A stretch of DNA of 64,000 bases from Microbacterium halotolerans (GTDB lineage: Bacteria; Actinomycetota; Actinomycetes; Actinomycetales; Microbacteriaceae), in contig NZ_KZ984051.1 of NCBI RefSeq assembly GCF_003569805.1, forward strand, positions 435,779-499,778, in the 5' to 3' direction. Within the stretch, counting starts at the first letter, position 1; each line of letters begins with the position of its first letter. The notes beneath the pieces were generated by a model. It did no database searches and was not told where the DNA came from. It saw nothing but the letters and a program-made list of their open reading frames with translations. Below are positions 8,973 to 19,959 of this stretch, piece after piece. A program made the position numbers and the translations under genes.

Positions 8973-9335
8973 TTAGGCCTTTGCCGCCGTCTTGCGCGCG
9001 GCCTTCGCCTCTGCCCGCTTCGCCTCGGCTGCGACCATCGCGATGGCGTCCTCGGCACGCAGAACCTTGGTGCGCATGATCTGCTCACTCAGCTTCAGCT
9101 GGCGGTCGAGCTCGTCGGTCGCCTCGCTCGTCGCGGTGAAGTTCACGACGGCGTAGATGCCCTCGTTCTTCTTCTGGATCTCGTATGCCAGACGGCGCTT
9201 GCCCCAGATGTCGATGTTCTCGATGGTGCCCTCGGCATCTGTGATGACCTTGAGGTACTTGTCGAGAATCGTGGGGATCTGGCGCTCGTCGATCTCAGGC
9301 TGCACGATGACCATGAGTTCGTACTGGTGCGTCAC
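8973..9335 (-). CDS. rpsF: 30S ribosomal protein S6
   Basis: 120 residues beginning MTHQYELMVIVQPEIDE, with IDIWGKRRLAYEIQKKNEGIYAVVNFTA in the centre, the conserved S6 core. The C-terminus is an alanine/lysine-rich tail. S6 forms a heterodimer with S18 on the 30S platform. It is the first gene of the operon. A ribosome-binding site (GGAGGTGGG on the minus strand) precedes the start, and the promoter should lie in the 9336-9501 divergent gap. Confidence 0.98.
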   Translation of the reverse strand: MTHQYELMVIVQPEIDERQIPTILDKYLKVITDAEGTIENIDIWGKRRLAYEIQKKNEGIYAVVNFTATSEATDELDRQLKLSEQIMRTKVLRAEDAIAMVAAEAKRAEAKAARKTAAKA

Positions 9336-9501
9336 TTACCCACCTCCTTCGGACTCGTCGGCTGCCGGGCATTTCCCGACAGCAGGAGGGTGTGCTGCGC
9401 GTTGCGAGCGTCGGGCGGGAGCCCTGCGGCACACAACCAGCCGAGTCTACCGGATGAGAACCTGTGCGGCCACCGGATGATTCGGCCGGCTGTGCGAGAA
9501 G

Positions 9502-9990
9502 ATGGACCCCATGGGTGAGATGGTGGAGCGCCGCACGGTGACCGGTGAGCTGATCGAACGCGTCGAGCGCCCGGATGCCGCAACGCGGCTGGGCCTCGAG
9601 CCGCACCCGGAGGGCGGGTGGTATCGACGCACCTGGACCGGAAGCGCCGCCGTGACCACCCCATCCGGGGCTCGCCCCGCGGCCACCATGATCCTGTTCC
9701 TGCTGCCGGCCGGCGAGGCATCGGCATGGCATCTGGTGGCGAACGACGAAGTGTGGATCTGGAGCGGCATGGGAGAGATCGCACTGCAGGACGGCGGCGA
9801 CGGAGCAGTCCCTGTGCCAGGTGAGATCACCGTGCTGGGCGACGCGGCATCCGGCAGCGCCTCGCAGGCGGTCGTTGCGGGCGGACGCTGGCAGCGCACA
9901 CTCGTCTCCGATCACGACGCGCTCGCCAGCTGCATGGTCTCCCCCGGGTTCGACTTCGCGGACTTCACCATGGCGGAGGACGAACAGTGA
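9502..9990 (+). CDS. Cupin family protein (Cupin_5/DUF985)
   Basis: 162 residues. The segments LGLEPHPEGGWYRRTW, ATMILFLLPAGEASAWHLVANDEVWIWSGMG and VSPGFDFADFTMA are characteristic of the DUF985/Cupin_5 family, small single-domain beta-barrel proteins. Biochemical function is not well defined for the family. The ATG at 9502 is kept; a second ATG (9511) four codons in is also possible. The stop overlaps the next gene (ATG at 9987), suggesting a two-gene operon. Confidence 0.88.
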   Translation: MDPMGEMVERRTVTGELIERVERPDAATRLGLEPHPEGGWYRRTWTGSAAVTTPSGARPAATMILFLLPAGEASAWHLVANDEVWIWSGMGEIALQDGGDGAVPVPGEITVLGDAASGSASQAVVAGGRWQRTLVSDHDALASCMVSPGFDFADFTMAEDEQ

Positions 9991-11099
9991 CGGGATTCGA
10001 CGCCCGGTGGCTGACCGGCCGCGTCGACCGCAGGGCGGTGAAGCGGCTCGCCGACGAGATGCGCCGGGGCGGCTTCTCCGCGTCGAGCACCACCGAGACG
10101 ATCCTCGCGTGGGTCTTCGTCGGCGTGGTGGCGGGGGCCGTGCTGATACCCCTCGTCCTCAGCGTGATCGAGGTCAGCGGCACCGATGTCTTCGTCACCG
10201 TCATCGTGCTCCTGGTCGCCATCGCGGCAGCGACCGCACTGGTCGCCCGCGCAGTGCTGCACCACGACAGGAGGAATCACTACCGCCTGCACAGCTTCGC
10301 CGCGGCCAACGGCATGGCCTACCTCCCGCACATCGTCGATCCTCGACTGCCAGGACTCATCTTCAACCAGGGCCGCTCGCGGCGGGCCATCCGCCGTGTG
10401 CGCGGCACGCAACCGCGATTCGTCGAGTTCGCGAATTATCGGTACACGACGGGCTCCGGGAAGAACAGCACAACCCACCGATGGGGGTACGTCGCCATCC
10501 GCCTCGACACCCCATTGCCGCACATCGTGCTCGACGCGAAGGGCAACAACGGCCTGTTCGGGTCGAACCTGCCTGCCAGCTTCGACCGCGAGCAGCGGCT
10601 CGGCCTCGAGGGGAACTTCGACGAGTACTTCACGCTGTACTGCCCGCGAGGCTACGAGACCGATGCACTGTACCTGTTCACCCCTGACATCATGGCGCGG
10701 TTCATAGACAACGCGGCGAAGCTCGACATCGAGATCGTCGACGACTGGCTGTTCCTCTATGCCAGGCGCGACCTCGTCACGCTCGACCCGCGCACGTGGG
10801 GCTGGCTGTTCTCCGTCCTCTCGGCACTGATGGACAAGCTGCAGCGATGGGAGCGGTGGCGCGACGACCGGCTCTTGGCGCAGACAGCACGGCCTCACGC
10901 TCTGCCGAGCGCAGGAGAGCCGCTGCCGTTCCGCAACGACCAGCAGGTGCCGCCACCGCACGCGCGACGCAGGAAGGGCGTGGCGCAGCCGGGGCGCAGG
11001 CTCAGCCGGAATGCGTCGTGGTGGGCATGGATCGTCGGAGTTCTGGTGGTCGCCGCGCTGTGGCTCGTGGCGTGGAACGCGATCAGCGCCATCGGGTGA
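9987..11099 (+). CDS. Membrane protein of unknown function
   Basis: 370 residues overlapping the cupin gene by 4 bases. There are two adjacent hydrophobic segments (about residues 39-62 and 66-88), a soluble middle domain of about 200 residues containing FNQGRSRRAIRRVRG and the repeated aromatic motif FVEFANYRY, a basic proline-rich linker, and a C-terminal hydrophobic helix (WWAWIVGVLVVAALWLVAW). The domain resembles unnamed actinobacterial membrane proteins; no enzymatic motif is visible. The arrangement suggests a membrane-anchored cytoplasmic domain. Confidence 0.82.
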   Translation: MTGFDARWLTGRVDRRAVKRLADEMRRGGFSASSTTETILAWVFVGVVAGAVLIPLVLSVIEVSGTDVFVTVIVLLVAIAAATALVARAVLHHDRRNHYRLHSFAAANGMAYLPHIVDPRLPGLIFNQGRSRRAIRRVRGTQPRFVEFANYRYTTGSGKNSTTHRWGYVAIRLDTPLPHIVLDAKGNNGLFGSNLPASFDREQRLGLEGNFDEYFTLYCPRGYETDALYLFTPDIMARFIDNAAKLDIEIVDDWLFLYARRDLVTLDPRTWGWLFSVLSALMDKLQRWERWRDDRLLAQTARPHALPSAGEPLPFRNDQQVPPPHARRRKGVAQPGRRLSRNASWWAWIVGVLVVAALWLVAWNAISAIG

Positions 11100-11146
11100 G
11101 TCGACCGGCGAACCGGCGGCGGGCCGCGAACCCATACGCTGGAGGC

Positions 11147-11746
11147 ATGCCGCAGATCGCTCGTGTCACCGTGTTCACCGGTTCGTCGCCAGGTGCCGAT
11201 CCGTCATACATCGCACTCGCCCGCGCGGTCGGCACGACCCTCGCCGAGGCGGGCAAGGGCATCGTCTACGGCGGAGGCGACGTCGGGCTGATGGGTGCAG
11301 TCGCGACGGCCGGACGCGAGGCAGGCGGCGAGGTCATCGGCGTGATTCCGAGCGCGCTCGTGAACAAGGAGGTCGCGCACACCGACCTCACCCGTCTCGA
11401 GGTCGTCGAGGACATGCACGAGCGCAAGCAGCGCATGGCGGCGCTCTGCGACGCGTTCGTGATGCTGCCGGGCGGCGTCGGCACACTCGAGGAGTTCTTC
11501 GAGGCGTGGACCTGGCAGCAGCTCGGTTTCCACCGCAAGCCGATCGCGCTGCTCGACGTGAACGGGTTCTGGCAGCCTCTGCTCGAGATGATCGACAGGC
11601 TCGTGCACGAGGGCTTCATCAGCAGAGACTTCCGCAGCAGCCTGATCGTCGCCGAGGAGCCGCAGCACCTGCTGCGCGCCCTGCACGATTGGCAGCCGCC
11701 CGCCCCGAAGTGGGGCGAGCCCTCCGGCTCCGACGTCGAGCTGTGA
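11147..11746 (+). CDS. LOG family protein (TIGR00730, Rossmann-fold nucleotide phosphoribohydrolase)
   Basis: 199 residues from an ATG preceded by GGAGG. It carries VFTGSSPGADPSYIALARAVGT, IVYGGGDVGLMGAVA, the ERKQRM motif and the diagnostic LPGGVGTLEEFFEAWTWQQLG (about residues 105-125). Characterised LOG proteins release the free base from cytokinin riboside monophosphates or AMP-like nucleotides; the bacterial substrate is often not a cytokinin. The conserved Arg and PGGxGTxxE residues needed for activity are present. Confidence 0.93.
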   Translation: MPQIARVTVFTGSSPGADPSYIALARAVGTTLAEAGKGIVYGGGDVGLMGAVATAGREAGGEVIGVIPSALVNKEVAHTDLTRLEVVEDMHERKQRMAALCDAFVMLPGGVGTLEEFFEAWTWQQLGFHRKPIALLDVNGFWQPLLEMIDRLVHEGFISRDFRSSLIVAEEPQHLLRALHDWQPPAPKWGEPSGSDVEL

Positions 11747-11806
11747 CGCTTCTGCTCTGAGCAGAATCCGTTCCGCGCGCTCGCTGCCGCTCCTACGCTG
11801 AGTCGC

Positions 11807-12160
11807 ATGAGCGCCGTCGCACCCGATCAGGATTCGACCGACCGCCCGCCCCAGCGCGAGGATCCGGGTCGGAACCCCTGGGAGCCGCTGTGGCGGAACC
11901 TCGTCGGTGACCGGCTCCGCACCATCAGGCACGAGCGCGGCGAGACGCTGACCGACGTCGCCGACCGCGCCGGGGTGTCGCCGCAGTACCTCTCCGAGGT
12001 CGAGCGCGGCCGCAAGGAGCCGTCGAGCGAGATGATCGCGGCGATCGGGGGTGCGCTCGGACTGACCCTGCTCGAGCTGACCGCGTCCGTCGCCGAGACC
12101 TTGGAAGACCGACGGACGCAGCAGGTCGAGCACGCCTCGGCCTTCGCTCTCGCGGCGTGA
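11807..12160 (+). CDS. XRE-family transcriptional regulator, ClgR/PopR-like
   Basis: 117 residues. A single helix-turn-helix domain covers about residues 36-95 (LRTIRHERGETLTDVADRAGVSPQYLSEVERGRKEPSSEMIAAIGGALGL). The YLSEVERGRKEPSSE recognition region closely resembles ClgR and PopR, which control clp protease genes in actinobacteria. The gene ends only 16 bases from the convergent clpP pair, which supports that role. The C-terminus ends AFALAA, a hydrophobic Ala-rich tail like those recognised by Clp proteases, so its own turnover by ClpP is possible. No operator was identified. Confidence 0.86.
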   Translation: MSAVAPDQDSTDRPPQREDPGRNPWEPLWRNLVGDRLRTIRHERGETLTDVADRAGVSPQYLSEVERGRKEPSSEMIAAIGGALGLTLLELTASVAETLEDRRTQQVEHASAFALAA

Positions 12161-12176
12161 CCCGATCTGCCCGGCG

Positions 12177-12764
12177 TCAGCGCTCGGCGATGACGTGGTC
12201 GATCAGCCCGTACTCGCGTGCCGATGCGGTTGTGAACACGCGGTCGTGATCGGTGTCGGCACGCAGCTTCTCGACGCTCTGACCGGTGTGGCGAGAGAGA
12301 GCGCCTTCCATGTCCGACCGGATGCGCACGACCTCGTCGGCCTGCAGCACGAGATCCGGAATCGCACCCCTGCCTTGAGCGGCCGGCTGGTGCAGCACGA
12401 TCCTGGCATGCGGCAGCGCTGAGCGCTTGCCCGGCGCGCCCGCGGCGAGCAGCACGGCGCCGACCGAGATCGCCTGGCCGACGCAGGTCGTCGCGACCTG
12501 GGGCCGGATGAACTGCATCGTGTCGTAGATCGCCAGCATCGCGCTCGGGTCACCGCCGTCGCAGTTGATGTAGAGCTGCACCTCTTCATCCGGATTGCTC
12601 GACTCCAGGTGCAGCAGCTGCGCGATCATCGCGTTGGCGACGCCCGCGTCGATCGACGTGCCGAGGTAGACGATCCGCTGGGTCAGCAGGTGGGAGTAGA
12701 CGTCCATGATCCGCTCGCCGCGGGGGTGAGTGGCGATGACGTTCGGAATCGTGTACGAGCTCAT
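12177..12764 (-). CDS. clpP: ATP-dependent Clp protease proteolytic subunit (second of a pair)
   Basis: 195 residues starting at the ATG that overlaps the upstream clpP stop (ATGA). It shows QRIVYLGTSIDAGVANAMIAQLLHLES, the oxyanion strip YINCDGGDPSAMLAIYDTM, the nucleophile in GQAISVGAVLLAAG, the His in ARIVLHQPAAQ and the Asp in DHDRVFTTASAREYGLIDHV, so the Ser-His-Asp triad is intact. ClpP subunits form the barrel protease that works with ClpX or ClpC. The pair is not next to clpX, so it is probably an accessory, regulated set like clpP3-clpP4 of Streptomyces. Confidence 0.95.
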   Translation of the reverse strand: MSSYTIPNVIATHPRGERIMDVYSHLLTQRIVYLGTSIDAGVANAMIAQLLHLESSNPDEEVQLYINCDGGDPSAMLAIYDTMQFIRPQVATTCVGQAISVGAVLLAAGAPGKRSALPHARIVLHQPAAQGRGAIPDLVLQADEVVRIRSDMEGALSRHTGQSVEKLRADTDHDRVFTTASAREYGLIDHVIAER

Positions 12765-13390
12765 CGCCGCACCTCCCCGTCGGCCGCGCGGAAGCCGGCG
12801 GAGGCTCCTCCTCCCGTGCGGAGGTCGTCGAACGAATCCACGATGGCATCGACGAATCCGTACTGCAGCGCCTCCTCTGCGGTGTACCAGTGGTCGTGCA
12901 GCGAATCCTCGAAGATGCGCCCCACCGGCTGCCCGGTGTCGTCCGCGATGAGTCCGAGCACCGTGTCCCTGGTGTGCCGCAGGTCGTCGGCCTGGAGCGC
13001 GATGTCGACGGCCGTTCCGCCGATCCCCGCCGAGCCCTGATGCATCAGCACGCGCGAGTGCGGAAGCGCCCTGCGCTTGCCCGGCGTGCCGGCGGAGAGC
13101 AGGAACTGCCCCGCGCTGCAGGCGATCCCGAACACCTGCGTGGAGACGTCGTTCGGGATCAGCCTCATCACATCCCGGATGGCGAGCATCGCCGGCACGG
13201 AGCCGCCGGGCGAGTGGATCCACAGTGCGATGTCCCGGTCGGCGTCCTCCGCCGCCAGAGTGATCAGCTGCGTGGCCAGCAGCGTGCCGTTGTCGTCGTC
13301 GAGGACGCCGTCCAGGACGAGCACCCGCCGTTCGTAGAACTCGCGCCTGGTCCGTTCGTCGAACAGCGGCGCCTTCGGTGATTCGGTCAT
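12761..13390 (-). CDS. clpP: ATP-dependent Clp protease proteolytic subunit (first of a pair)
   Basis: 209 residues. It has RRVLVLDGVLDDDNGTLLATQL, LWIHSPGGSVPAMLAIRDVM, the nucleophile segment FGIACSAGQFLLSAGTPGKR, the His in SRVLMHQGSAG and the Asp in DSLHDHWYTAEEALQYGFVD. The C-terminus has a glycine/alanine-rich extension beyond the usual fold. As the first gene of the pair it probably forms a mixed barrel with the second. The nucleophile context (CSAG rather than the common SMG) differs from housekeeping ClpP. Confidence 0.94.
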   Translation of the reverse strand: MTESPKAPLFDERTRREFYERRVLVLDGVLDDDNGTLLATQLITLAAEDADRDIALWIHSPGGSVPAMLAIRDVMRLIPNDVSTQVFGIACSAGQFLLSAGTPGKRRALPHSRVLMHQGSAGIGGTAVDIALQADDLRHTRDTVLGLIADDTGQPVGRIFEDSLHDHWYTAEEALQYGFVDAIVDSFDDLRTGGGASAGFRAADGEVRR

Positions 13391-13469
13391 GGAACCACGA
13401 TGTCCCGGATCGCGGCACCCGTGACCGCGTTCTGCCGGGAGCAGATCGGCCCAGAGCAGAGGCGCCGCG

Positions 13470-14396
13470 CTACCTGCCCGGCTCGGGCTCGAGCCCCGCG
13501 CCCTCCGGCACCCCGCTCGCCTCGACGCCGTCGGCCGCGGTGAGCGCGGCGATCAGTTCGGCGGTGCCGCCGACGATCGTCGAGTCTGCGTCGACCTCCG
13601 TGACGAGCACCCAGGCACGGTCGTCCGGCCAGATCAGGCTCGGCGAATGCACCCACGGCGCGCCTGGCTCGTTCCATGGCACCTCTTCCGGCCACGCGTC
13701 ATCCGCCCACATCATCGGCGCGGCACGGAACAGCACGTGCGAACGCGTCGGCAGCTCGAAACGTGGGCCGCGTGAGATCTCGTCGCTGAGCACGCCCGGC
13801 CGCCACGCGGCCTTGCGGAAGGGCGCGTTGAACGCGTCCTTGAAGCTGGCGCGCAGCACGGCGCTGTGCTCAGGCACGCCCGAGTCCGAGTACACGGCCG
13901 GCACGCCGCTCGGGGCCGCGCGACCGCCGACCAGGCCGCCCCACCCGTCCCAGACCGCTGCGAAGCCGTCATCCGGCGTCTCGGTGTGCGCGGCGAGCAC
14001 GCGGGCGACGGCCGTGAGGACGTCGGGATCGAGAGCGCCCTCGCCTGGATCCTGGTAGCGCCAGCCCGAGCCGTCGCGCACATCGTCGTGATCCCGTGCC
14101 CCGCTGAGAGAGCCCCAGGAGTCGCGCGCATCGAATCGCATGCCGAGCGCATCGGCCGCCTGCCGCCATGTGACCGACTCGGTGTCGATCTCGTGGCCGG
14201 CGACCGCGAACTGCGCCCACGCCGCCTCGTCGCCCGGCTCCGGCCACGCCGCCCCGACGGGCCGCTCGCGGAACACCGGATGGAACACACGTGCGTAGGC
14301 CTCGAAGCCTCCCGGCACATACGTTCCCGTCGCCGTCGACGTGTCGAGCCGATCCCGGATCCAGTCGCCGGCCGCCGTCTCGCGCATCCACTCCAT
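13470..14396 (-). CDS. Conserved hypothetical protein
   Basis: 308 residues, soluble, acidic and rich in Trp, with no signal peptide or membrane helix. Notable segments are FEAYARVFHPVFRERPVG near residue 32, VWDGWGGLVG near 145, and RFELPTRSHVLFRA followed by PSLIWPDDRAWVLVTEVDADSTIVGG, which look like parts of a compact alpha/beta fold. I recognise the general type as an actinobacterial protein of unknown function but no family name. It lies upstream of the clpP pair on the same strand with a gap of 79 bases, so it may be independent. Confidence 0.8.
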   Translation of the reverse strand: MEWMRETAAGDWIRDRLDTSTATGTYVPGGFEAYARVFHPVFRERPVGAAWPEPGDEAAWAQFAVAGHEIDTESVTWRQAADALGMRFDARDSWGSLSGARDHDDVRDGSGWRYQDPGEGALDPDVLTAVARVLAAHTETPDDGFAAVWDGWGGLVGGRAAPSGVPAVYSDSGVPEHSAVLRASFKDAFNAPFRKAAWRPGVLSDEISRGPRFELPTRSHVLFRAAPMMWADDAWPEEVPWNEPGAPWVHSPSLIWPDDRAWVLVTEVDADSTIVGGTAELIAALTAADGVEASGVPEGAGLEPEPGR

Positions 14397-14460
14397 GCCG
14401 ACGACGATACGCGGTCCCCGCGCTGCGTCTGCGACCCGGCACCAGAGCCGGCCCTCCGGC

Positions 14461-16145
<1,685 letters not shown>

Positions 16146-16149
<4 letters not shown>

Positions 16150-17039
16150 CGTCCGCTCATCTCGTCTCGCAGGTTCTCACCCAGCAGGTTGAACGACAGC
16201 ACCGTCACCAGCAGCGCAAGGCTGGGCCACAGCACGAGCAGCGGCGCGCCGGTGAGCGCCTGCTGGCCGTCGTAGATCATGTTGCCCCAGCTGGGTTCCG
16301 GAGCAGGAATGCCGAGGCCGAGGAAGCTCAGCGCACCCTCCGTGACGATCACGATGCCCATGCCGAGCAGCGCGAAGTTCAGCAGCTGCGGGGCGACGTT
16401 CGGCGCGACATGGCGCGTAAGGATGCGCCAGCGCGACGAGCCGGCCAGCTCCGCGGCCTGGAAGAACGGCATGCTCACCACACGCAGCGCGGCCGAACGC
16501 GCCACGCGCGCGATGCTCGGGATGCTGAACGCGCACATCGCGATGATGGTGTTCACCAGGCTCGGACCGAGCACCTGCGCGATCGCGATCGTCAGCACGA
16601 GCGACGGGAACGCGATCAGCACGTCGAGAATGCGCATGATCACCGTGTCGGCACGGCCGCCGAGCGCGCCGGACAGGGCGCCGAGCGAGCCGCCGACGAT
16701 GATGCCGATCGCGTTGACCGAGATCGCGACGATCAGCGATGCCTGACCGCCGTAGAGGACGCGCGAGAGCACGTCGTTGCCGTTCACGTCGGTGCCGAGC
16801 GGGTGCCCATCGCTTCCGGGCGGCAGCATGCTGTCGAGCACGCTGCCGCCGACCGGCTTCGGCACCGGGAACAGCACGGGGGCGACGAAGCAGACCAGGA
16901 TGAGCGCGACGACGACGCCGGCGGGGACCCAGACCAGGAGCTTCCGGCGCAGACGGGCCCAGCGCAGGCTGCTCTCGCTCTGGGTGGCCGGGGTGAGCAG
17001 CGTCGCCGTCGGCGTCGAGGCGGTGTCAGTGATTGCCAT
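16146..17039 (-). CDS. ABC transporter permease, DppC type
   Basis: 297 residues from the ATG at 17039; the longer frame to 17084 would overlap the upstream permease more. After a short cytoplasmic tail there is one helix (LLVWVPAGVVVALILVCFVAPVLF), a periplasmic loop containing GTDVNGNDVLSRVLYGGQASL and then five helices. The EAA loop (AAELAGSSRWRILTRHVAPNVAP) that contacts the ATPase is present. It forms the translocation channel with the DppB-type permease. The start overlaps the upstream gene by 14 bases. Confidence 0.94.
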
Positions 17040-18057
17040 AGCGGATCCTCGGGTCCAGGACGGCGTAGAGCACGTCGACGACAAGGTTGGCGGCGATCGC
17101 CACGGCAGCGAAGATGAAGACGCACATCTGCACGGCGGCGGTGTCGCGCGAGGTGACCCCCTCGAGCATCATCACGCCGAGGCCGGGCATCGCGAAGATC
17201 TGCTCGATGATCACCGTGCCTCCGACGAGCCCGCCGATGTTCAGCCCGACAATCGTGAGCAGCCCGAAAGAAGAGTTGCGGAACGCGTGGCCCCACAGCA
17301 CCTTCCACGGCCCCGCACCCTTGGCGCGCGCGGTGTCGATGTAGTCGGCGGAGTTCAGCTGCTCGACGAGGTCGCTGCGCAGGAACCTTGCATAGAAGCA
17401 CGACAACGGCACGGCCAGCGCCAGAACCGGCATGATCACGCTCCGGATGTTCGCGACGGGATCGTCGCCGAAGGGCACGAAACCGATCGACGGCAGCATC
17501 CGCAGCGCCACGGCGAACACCAGGATGAGCAGCAGCGCCATCACGAAGTTCGGCACGGCCAGGATCGTCATCGCCATCACCATGACGAGACGGTCGAAGA
17601 AGCCGCCGGGCTTGCGGGCCGCGAGCACGGCGACCGGGATCGCGATGCCGAGCGAGACGACGAACGCCAGCACGACGAGCTCCACCGTGACCGGTGTGCG
17701 CTCGGCCAGCAGGTCGACGACTGCCCGACCGCTCACGGACGAGGTGCCGAAGTCGCCCGTCAGCGCCGCTCCGAGCCAGCCGAAGTAGCGCACGTACCAC
17801 GGCTGGTCGAGCCCGAGCGATCTGCGGACCGCCTCGACCTCCGCCTCTGTGGCATCCATACCCGCTTGATTGCGGGCGGGGTCGCCGGGCATCAGCTCCA
17901 GGAGGAGGAAGACCAGGACGCTCACCGCGACGAGCATCGGAACGGCCACCAGGATGCGTTTGACGATCAGCCTCACGAAGGGGGAGCCTGCGACCCGGCT
18001 GAGGAGGCCTGAGCGCTCCTCAGCCGGTGCCACTGCTGGCGCTTGTGCTGCGGTCAC
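17026..18057 (-). CDS. ABC transporter permease, DppB type
   Basis: 343 residues with about six transmembrane helices. The N-terminal helix (ILVAVPMLVAVSVLVFLLLELMPGDPA) with the MPGDPA turn and the following large periplasmic loop (SLGLDQPWYVRYFGWLGAALTGDFGTS) are typical of DppB/OppB. The EAA-like loop DYIDTARAKGAGPWKVLWGHAFRNS is present. The ATG overlaps the stop of the substrate-binding protein gene (ATGA), indicating translational coupling. Confidence 0.95.
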   Translation of the reverse strand: MTAAQAPAVAPAEERSGLLSRVAGSPFVRLIVKRILVAVPMLVAVSVLVFLLLELMPGDPARNQAGMDATEAEVEAVRRSLGLDQPWYVRYFGWLGAALTGDFGTSSVSGRAVVDLLAERTPVTVELVVLAFVVSLGIAIPVAVLAARKPGGFFDRLVMVMAMTILAVPNFVMALLLILVFAVALRMLPSIGFVPFGDDPVANIRSVIMPVLALAVPLSCFYARFLRSDLVEQLNSADYIDTARAKGAGPWKVLWGHAFRNSSFGLLTIVGLNIGGLVGGTVIIEQIFAMPGLGVMMLEGVTSRDTAAVQMCVFIFAAVAIAANLVVDVLYAVLDPRIRYGNH

Positions 18058-19835
18058 TGCTCAACCCACACCCTGTCGTAGAGCACGGCGGTGTTCACGA
18101 CGAACGCGGGGATGGGCTCGTCGAGTCCAGGGCCGTGCACGCCTGAGCGCATCAGCTGCGCCGGGGCGAACGCCGTTCCGAACGGACCGTAGGCCTCATC
18201 CGAGATCATCTTCGCGACCTCCGCGTAGGCGGCGGTGCGCTCGTCCTCATCGACCGTTGCGACCGACTTGGCGAGGAGCTCGTCGATCGGGCTCTGCAGA
18301 CCCTTGTCGAGAGCGTCCTTCGCGCTCGAGGCTCCCTCAGGCAGCGGTGTGCCGCTGTAGGGCGACGTCGACCCGAAGCGCACCTGCACGCCGATCCCGG
18401 TCGACGGGTCCCAGGCGCCCGCCGTCTGCAGCATCGACTCCCACTCCCCGGATGTGAACTTGGTGATCACGTCGCCGAGGGGCTTCGCGTCCAGGTCGAC
18501 GTCCATCCCGGCCTCCTGCCACTGCGTCTGCAGCGCCGTTGCGACCTCCTTGGCGACACCCGTGTCGGTCGTACCGAGTTCGAGCTCGAGGCCGCCGAGC
18601 TCGTCGACGATCTCCTTCGCCTTGTCGAGGTCGTACTCGCGATACCCCTCGACCTCCGGCTGATGGAACAGACCCCCGGATGCCGTGAACGACTGGGAAG
18701 GCTCGCCGTTCCCCTTGAAAAGCCCCTCGTTGATGGCGTCGAAGTCGGTGGCGTAGTAGATCGCCTCACGCGCCTTCTTCTCGTCGAACGGCTCGGCGCG
18801 GCTGTTGAGCTGGACCACGTACGGCGACGTCGGCACCCCGAAGTGCACCTCGAGGTTCGAGTTGCTCTCGGCCTCGCTGATGATCGTGGTGCTGCTCATC
18901 CCCTCGACGACGTCGGCCTGGCCGGAGGTCAGTGTCTGGTAGAGCACCTGCTCGCCGGTGATCGACTGGAAGGTGAGGGAGTCGAGGTACGGCAGGCCGT
19001 CCTTGAAGTAGTTCTCGTTCTTCTCCAGCACGAGCCGCTCGTTCTGGCGGTTCTCCTTCACCGTGAAGGGTCCTGCGGCCACCGGCGCGACGCTGAACTC
19101 CTGCGGGCCCATCTCGGCATAGGCGGTCGGCGAGGCGACCAGGTTCAGCGCGGAACCGGGGAAGGCGTTCATGAACGATCCGTTCACCGCCTTCAGCGAG
19201 ACCGTGAGCGTCTTGTCGTCGACGGTCTGGAACGCTCCGAGGTCGCCCATCACGTCGTCCTTGTCCACGTCGTCCGGGAGCGCCGCCCAGAGGCTGTCCA
19301 TGAAGTCCTCGCTGTGCTCCTGCGGTTCGATCGACGTGTCGAAGTCGACCGTGGGTGCTCCGGTAGAGCCGGAGTTCATCACCCTGATCCAGTTCCACAG
19401 CACCGCTTCGGCATCCATCGGGGTGCCGTCGCTGAACTCGATTCCGTCGCGCAGTGTGATCGTGACGCTGAGGCCGTCGTCCGACCACTCATAGCTCTCG
19501 GCCTGGTTCGGCACGAGCTGCGCGTTCGAGCCGTCCGACTCGGCCTCGACCGTGAACAGGCCGCCGAAGATGCTGCCGTTCTGCGGCAGGTTCGCGCCGG
19601 TGGAGTTGCTGGTCGCGGGGTCGAGCCCGGTCGCCCAGGCGCCGGAGAAGCCCGCATCGAGCAGCACGGTGAGATCACCGCCCGCCTGCGGTTCGCCGCT
19701 TCCCCCGCCGCTTCCGTCGGCGGTCCCTCCCCCGTCGCCGACGCACGCGGCAAGCGCGAGCGTCGCCCCGACGGCGAGGGCGAGGACGCCGACGGCGCGC
19801 CCTCTCCTGACAGGTGCTGTGCGTGTTCTGACCAT
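18054..19835 (-). CDS. ABC transporter substrate-binding lipoprotein, SBP_bac_5 family
   Basis: 593 residues from the ATG at 19835, which has AAAGGAG 9 bases upstream; the frame continues further upstream without a better start. A signal peptide with the lipobox LALAAC puts the lipidated Cys near residue 34, followed by a Gly/Ser/Asp-rich linker. The mature part has the SBP_bac_5 features VTITLRDGIEFSDGTPMDAEAVLWNWIR and KAREAIYYATDFDAINEGLF. It should capture the solute outside the membrane and deliver it to the two permeases encoded downstream. The ligand is unknown; the catabolic neighbours suggest a small organic compound rather than peptides. Confidence 0.94.
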   Translation of the reverse strand: MVRTRTAPVRRGRAVGVLALAVGATLALAACVGDGGGTADGSGGGSGEPQAGGDLTVLLDAGFSGAWATGLDPATSNSTGANLPQNGSIFGGLFTVEAESDGSNAQLVPNQAESYEWSDDGLSVTITLRDGIEFSDGTPMDAEAVLWNWIRVMNSGSTGAPTVDFDTSIEPQEHSEDFMDSLWAALPDDVDKDDVMGDLGAFQTVDDKTLTVSLKAVNGSFMNAFPGSALNLVASPTAYAEMGPQEFSVAPVAAGPFTVKENRQNERLVLEKNENYFKDGLPYLDSLTFQSITGEQVLYQTLTSGQADVVEGMSSTTIISEAESNSNLEVHFGVPTSPYVVQLNSRAEPFDEKKAREAIYYATDFDAINEGLFKGNGEPSQSFTASGGLFHQPEVEGYREYDLDKAKEIVDELGGLELELGTTDTGVAKEVATALQTQWQEAGMDVDLDAKPLGDVITKFTSGEWESMLQTAGAWDPSTGIGVQVRFGSTSPYSGTPLPEGASSAKDALDKGLQSPIDELLAKSVATVDEDERTAAYAEVAKMISDEAYGPFGTAFAPAQLMRSGVHGPGLDEPIPAFVVNTAVLYDRVWVEQ

Positions 19836-19959
19836 CTCGATGCTCTCCTTTGAGCTCGGGTGCCGCGGGCAGAGCCCGAGGCGACTTGTGTGGGAAGTCT
19901 CCCGATTGCCGAAGCTGCAGGCCACGCCTCTTCCATGAGGCGGGAGGGACCGGGCGCGG

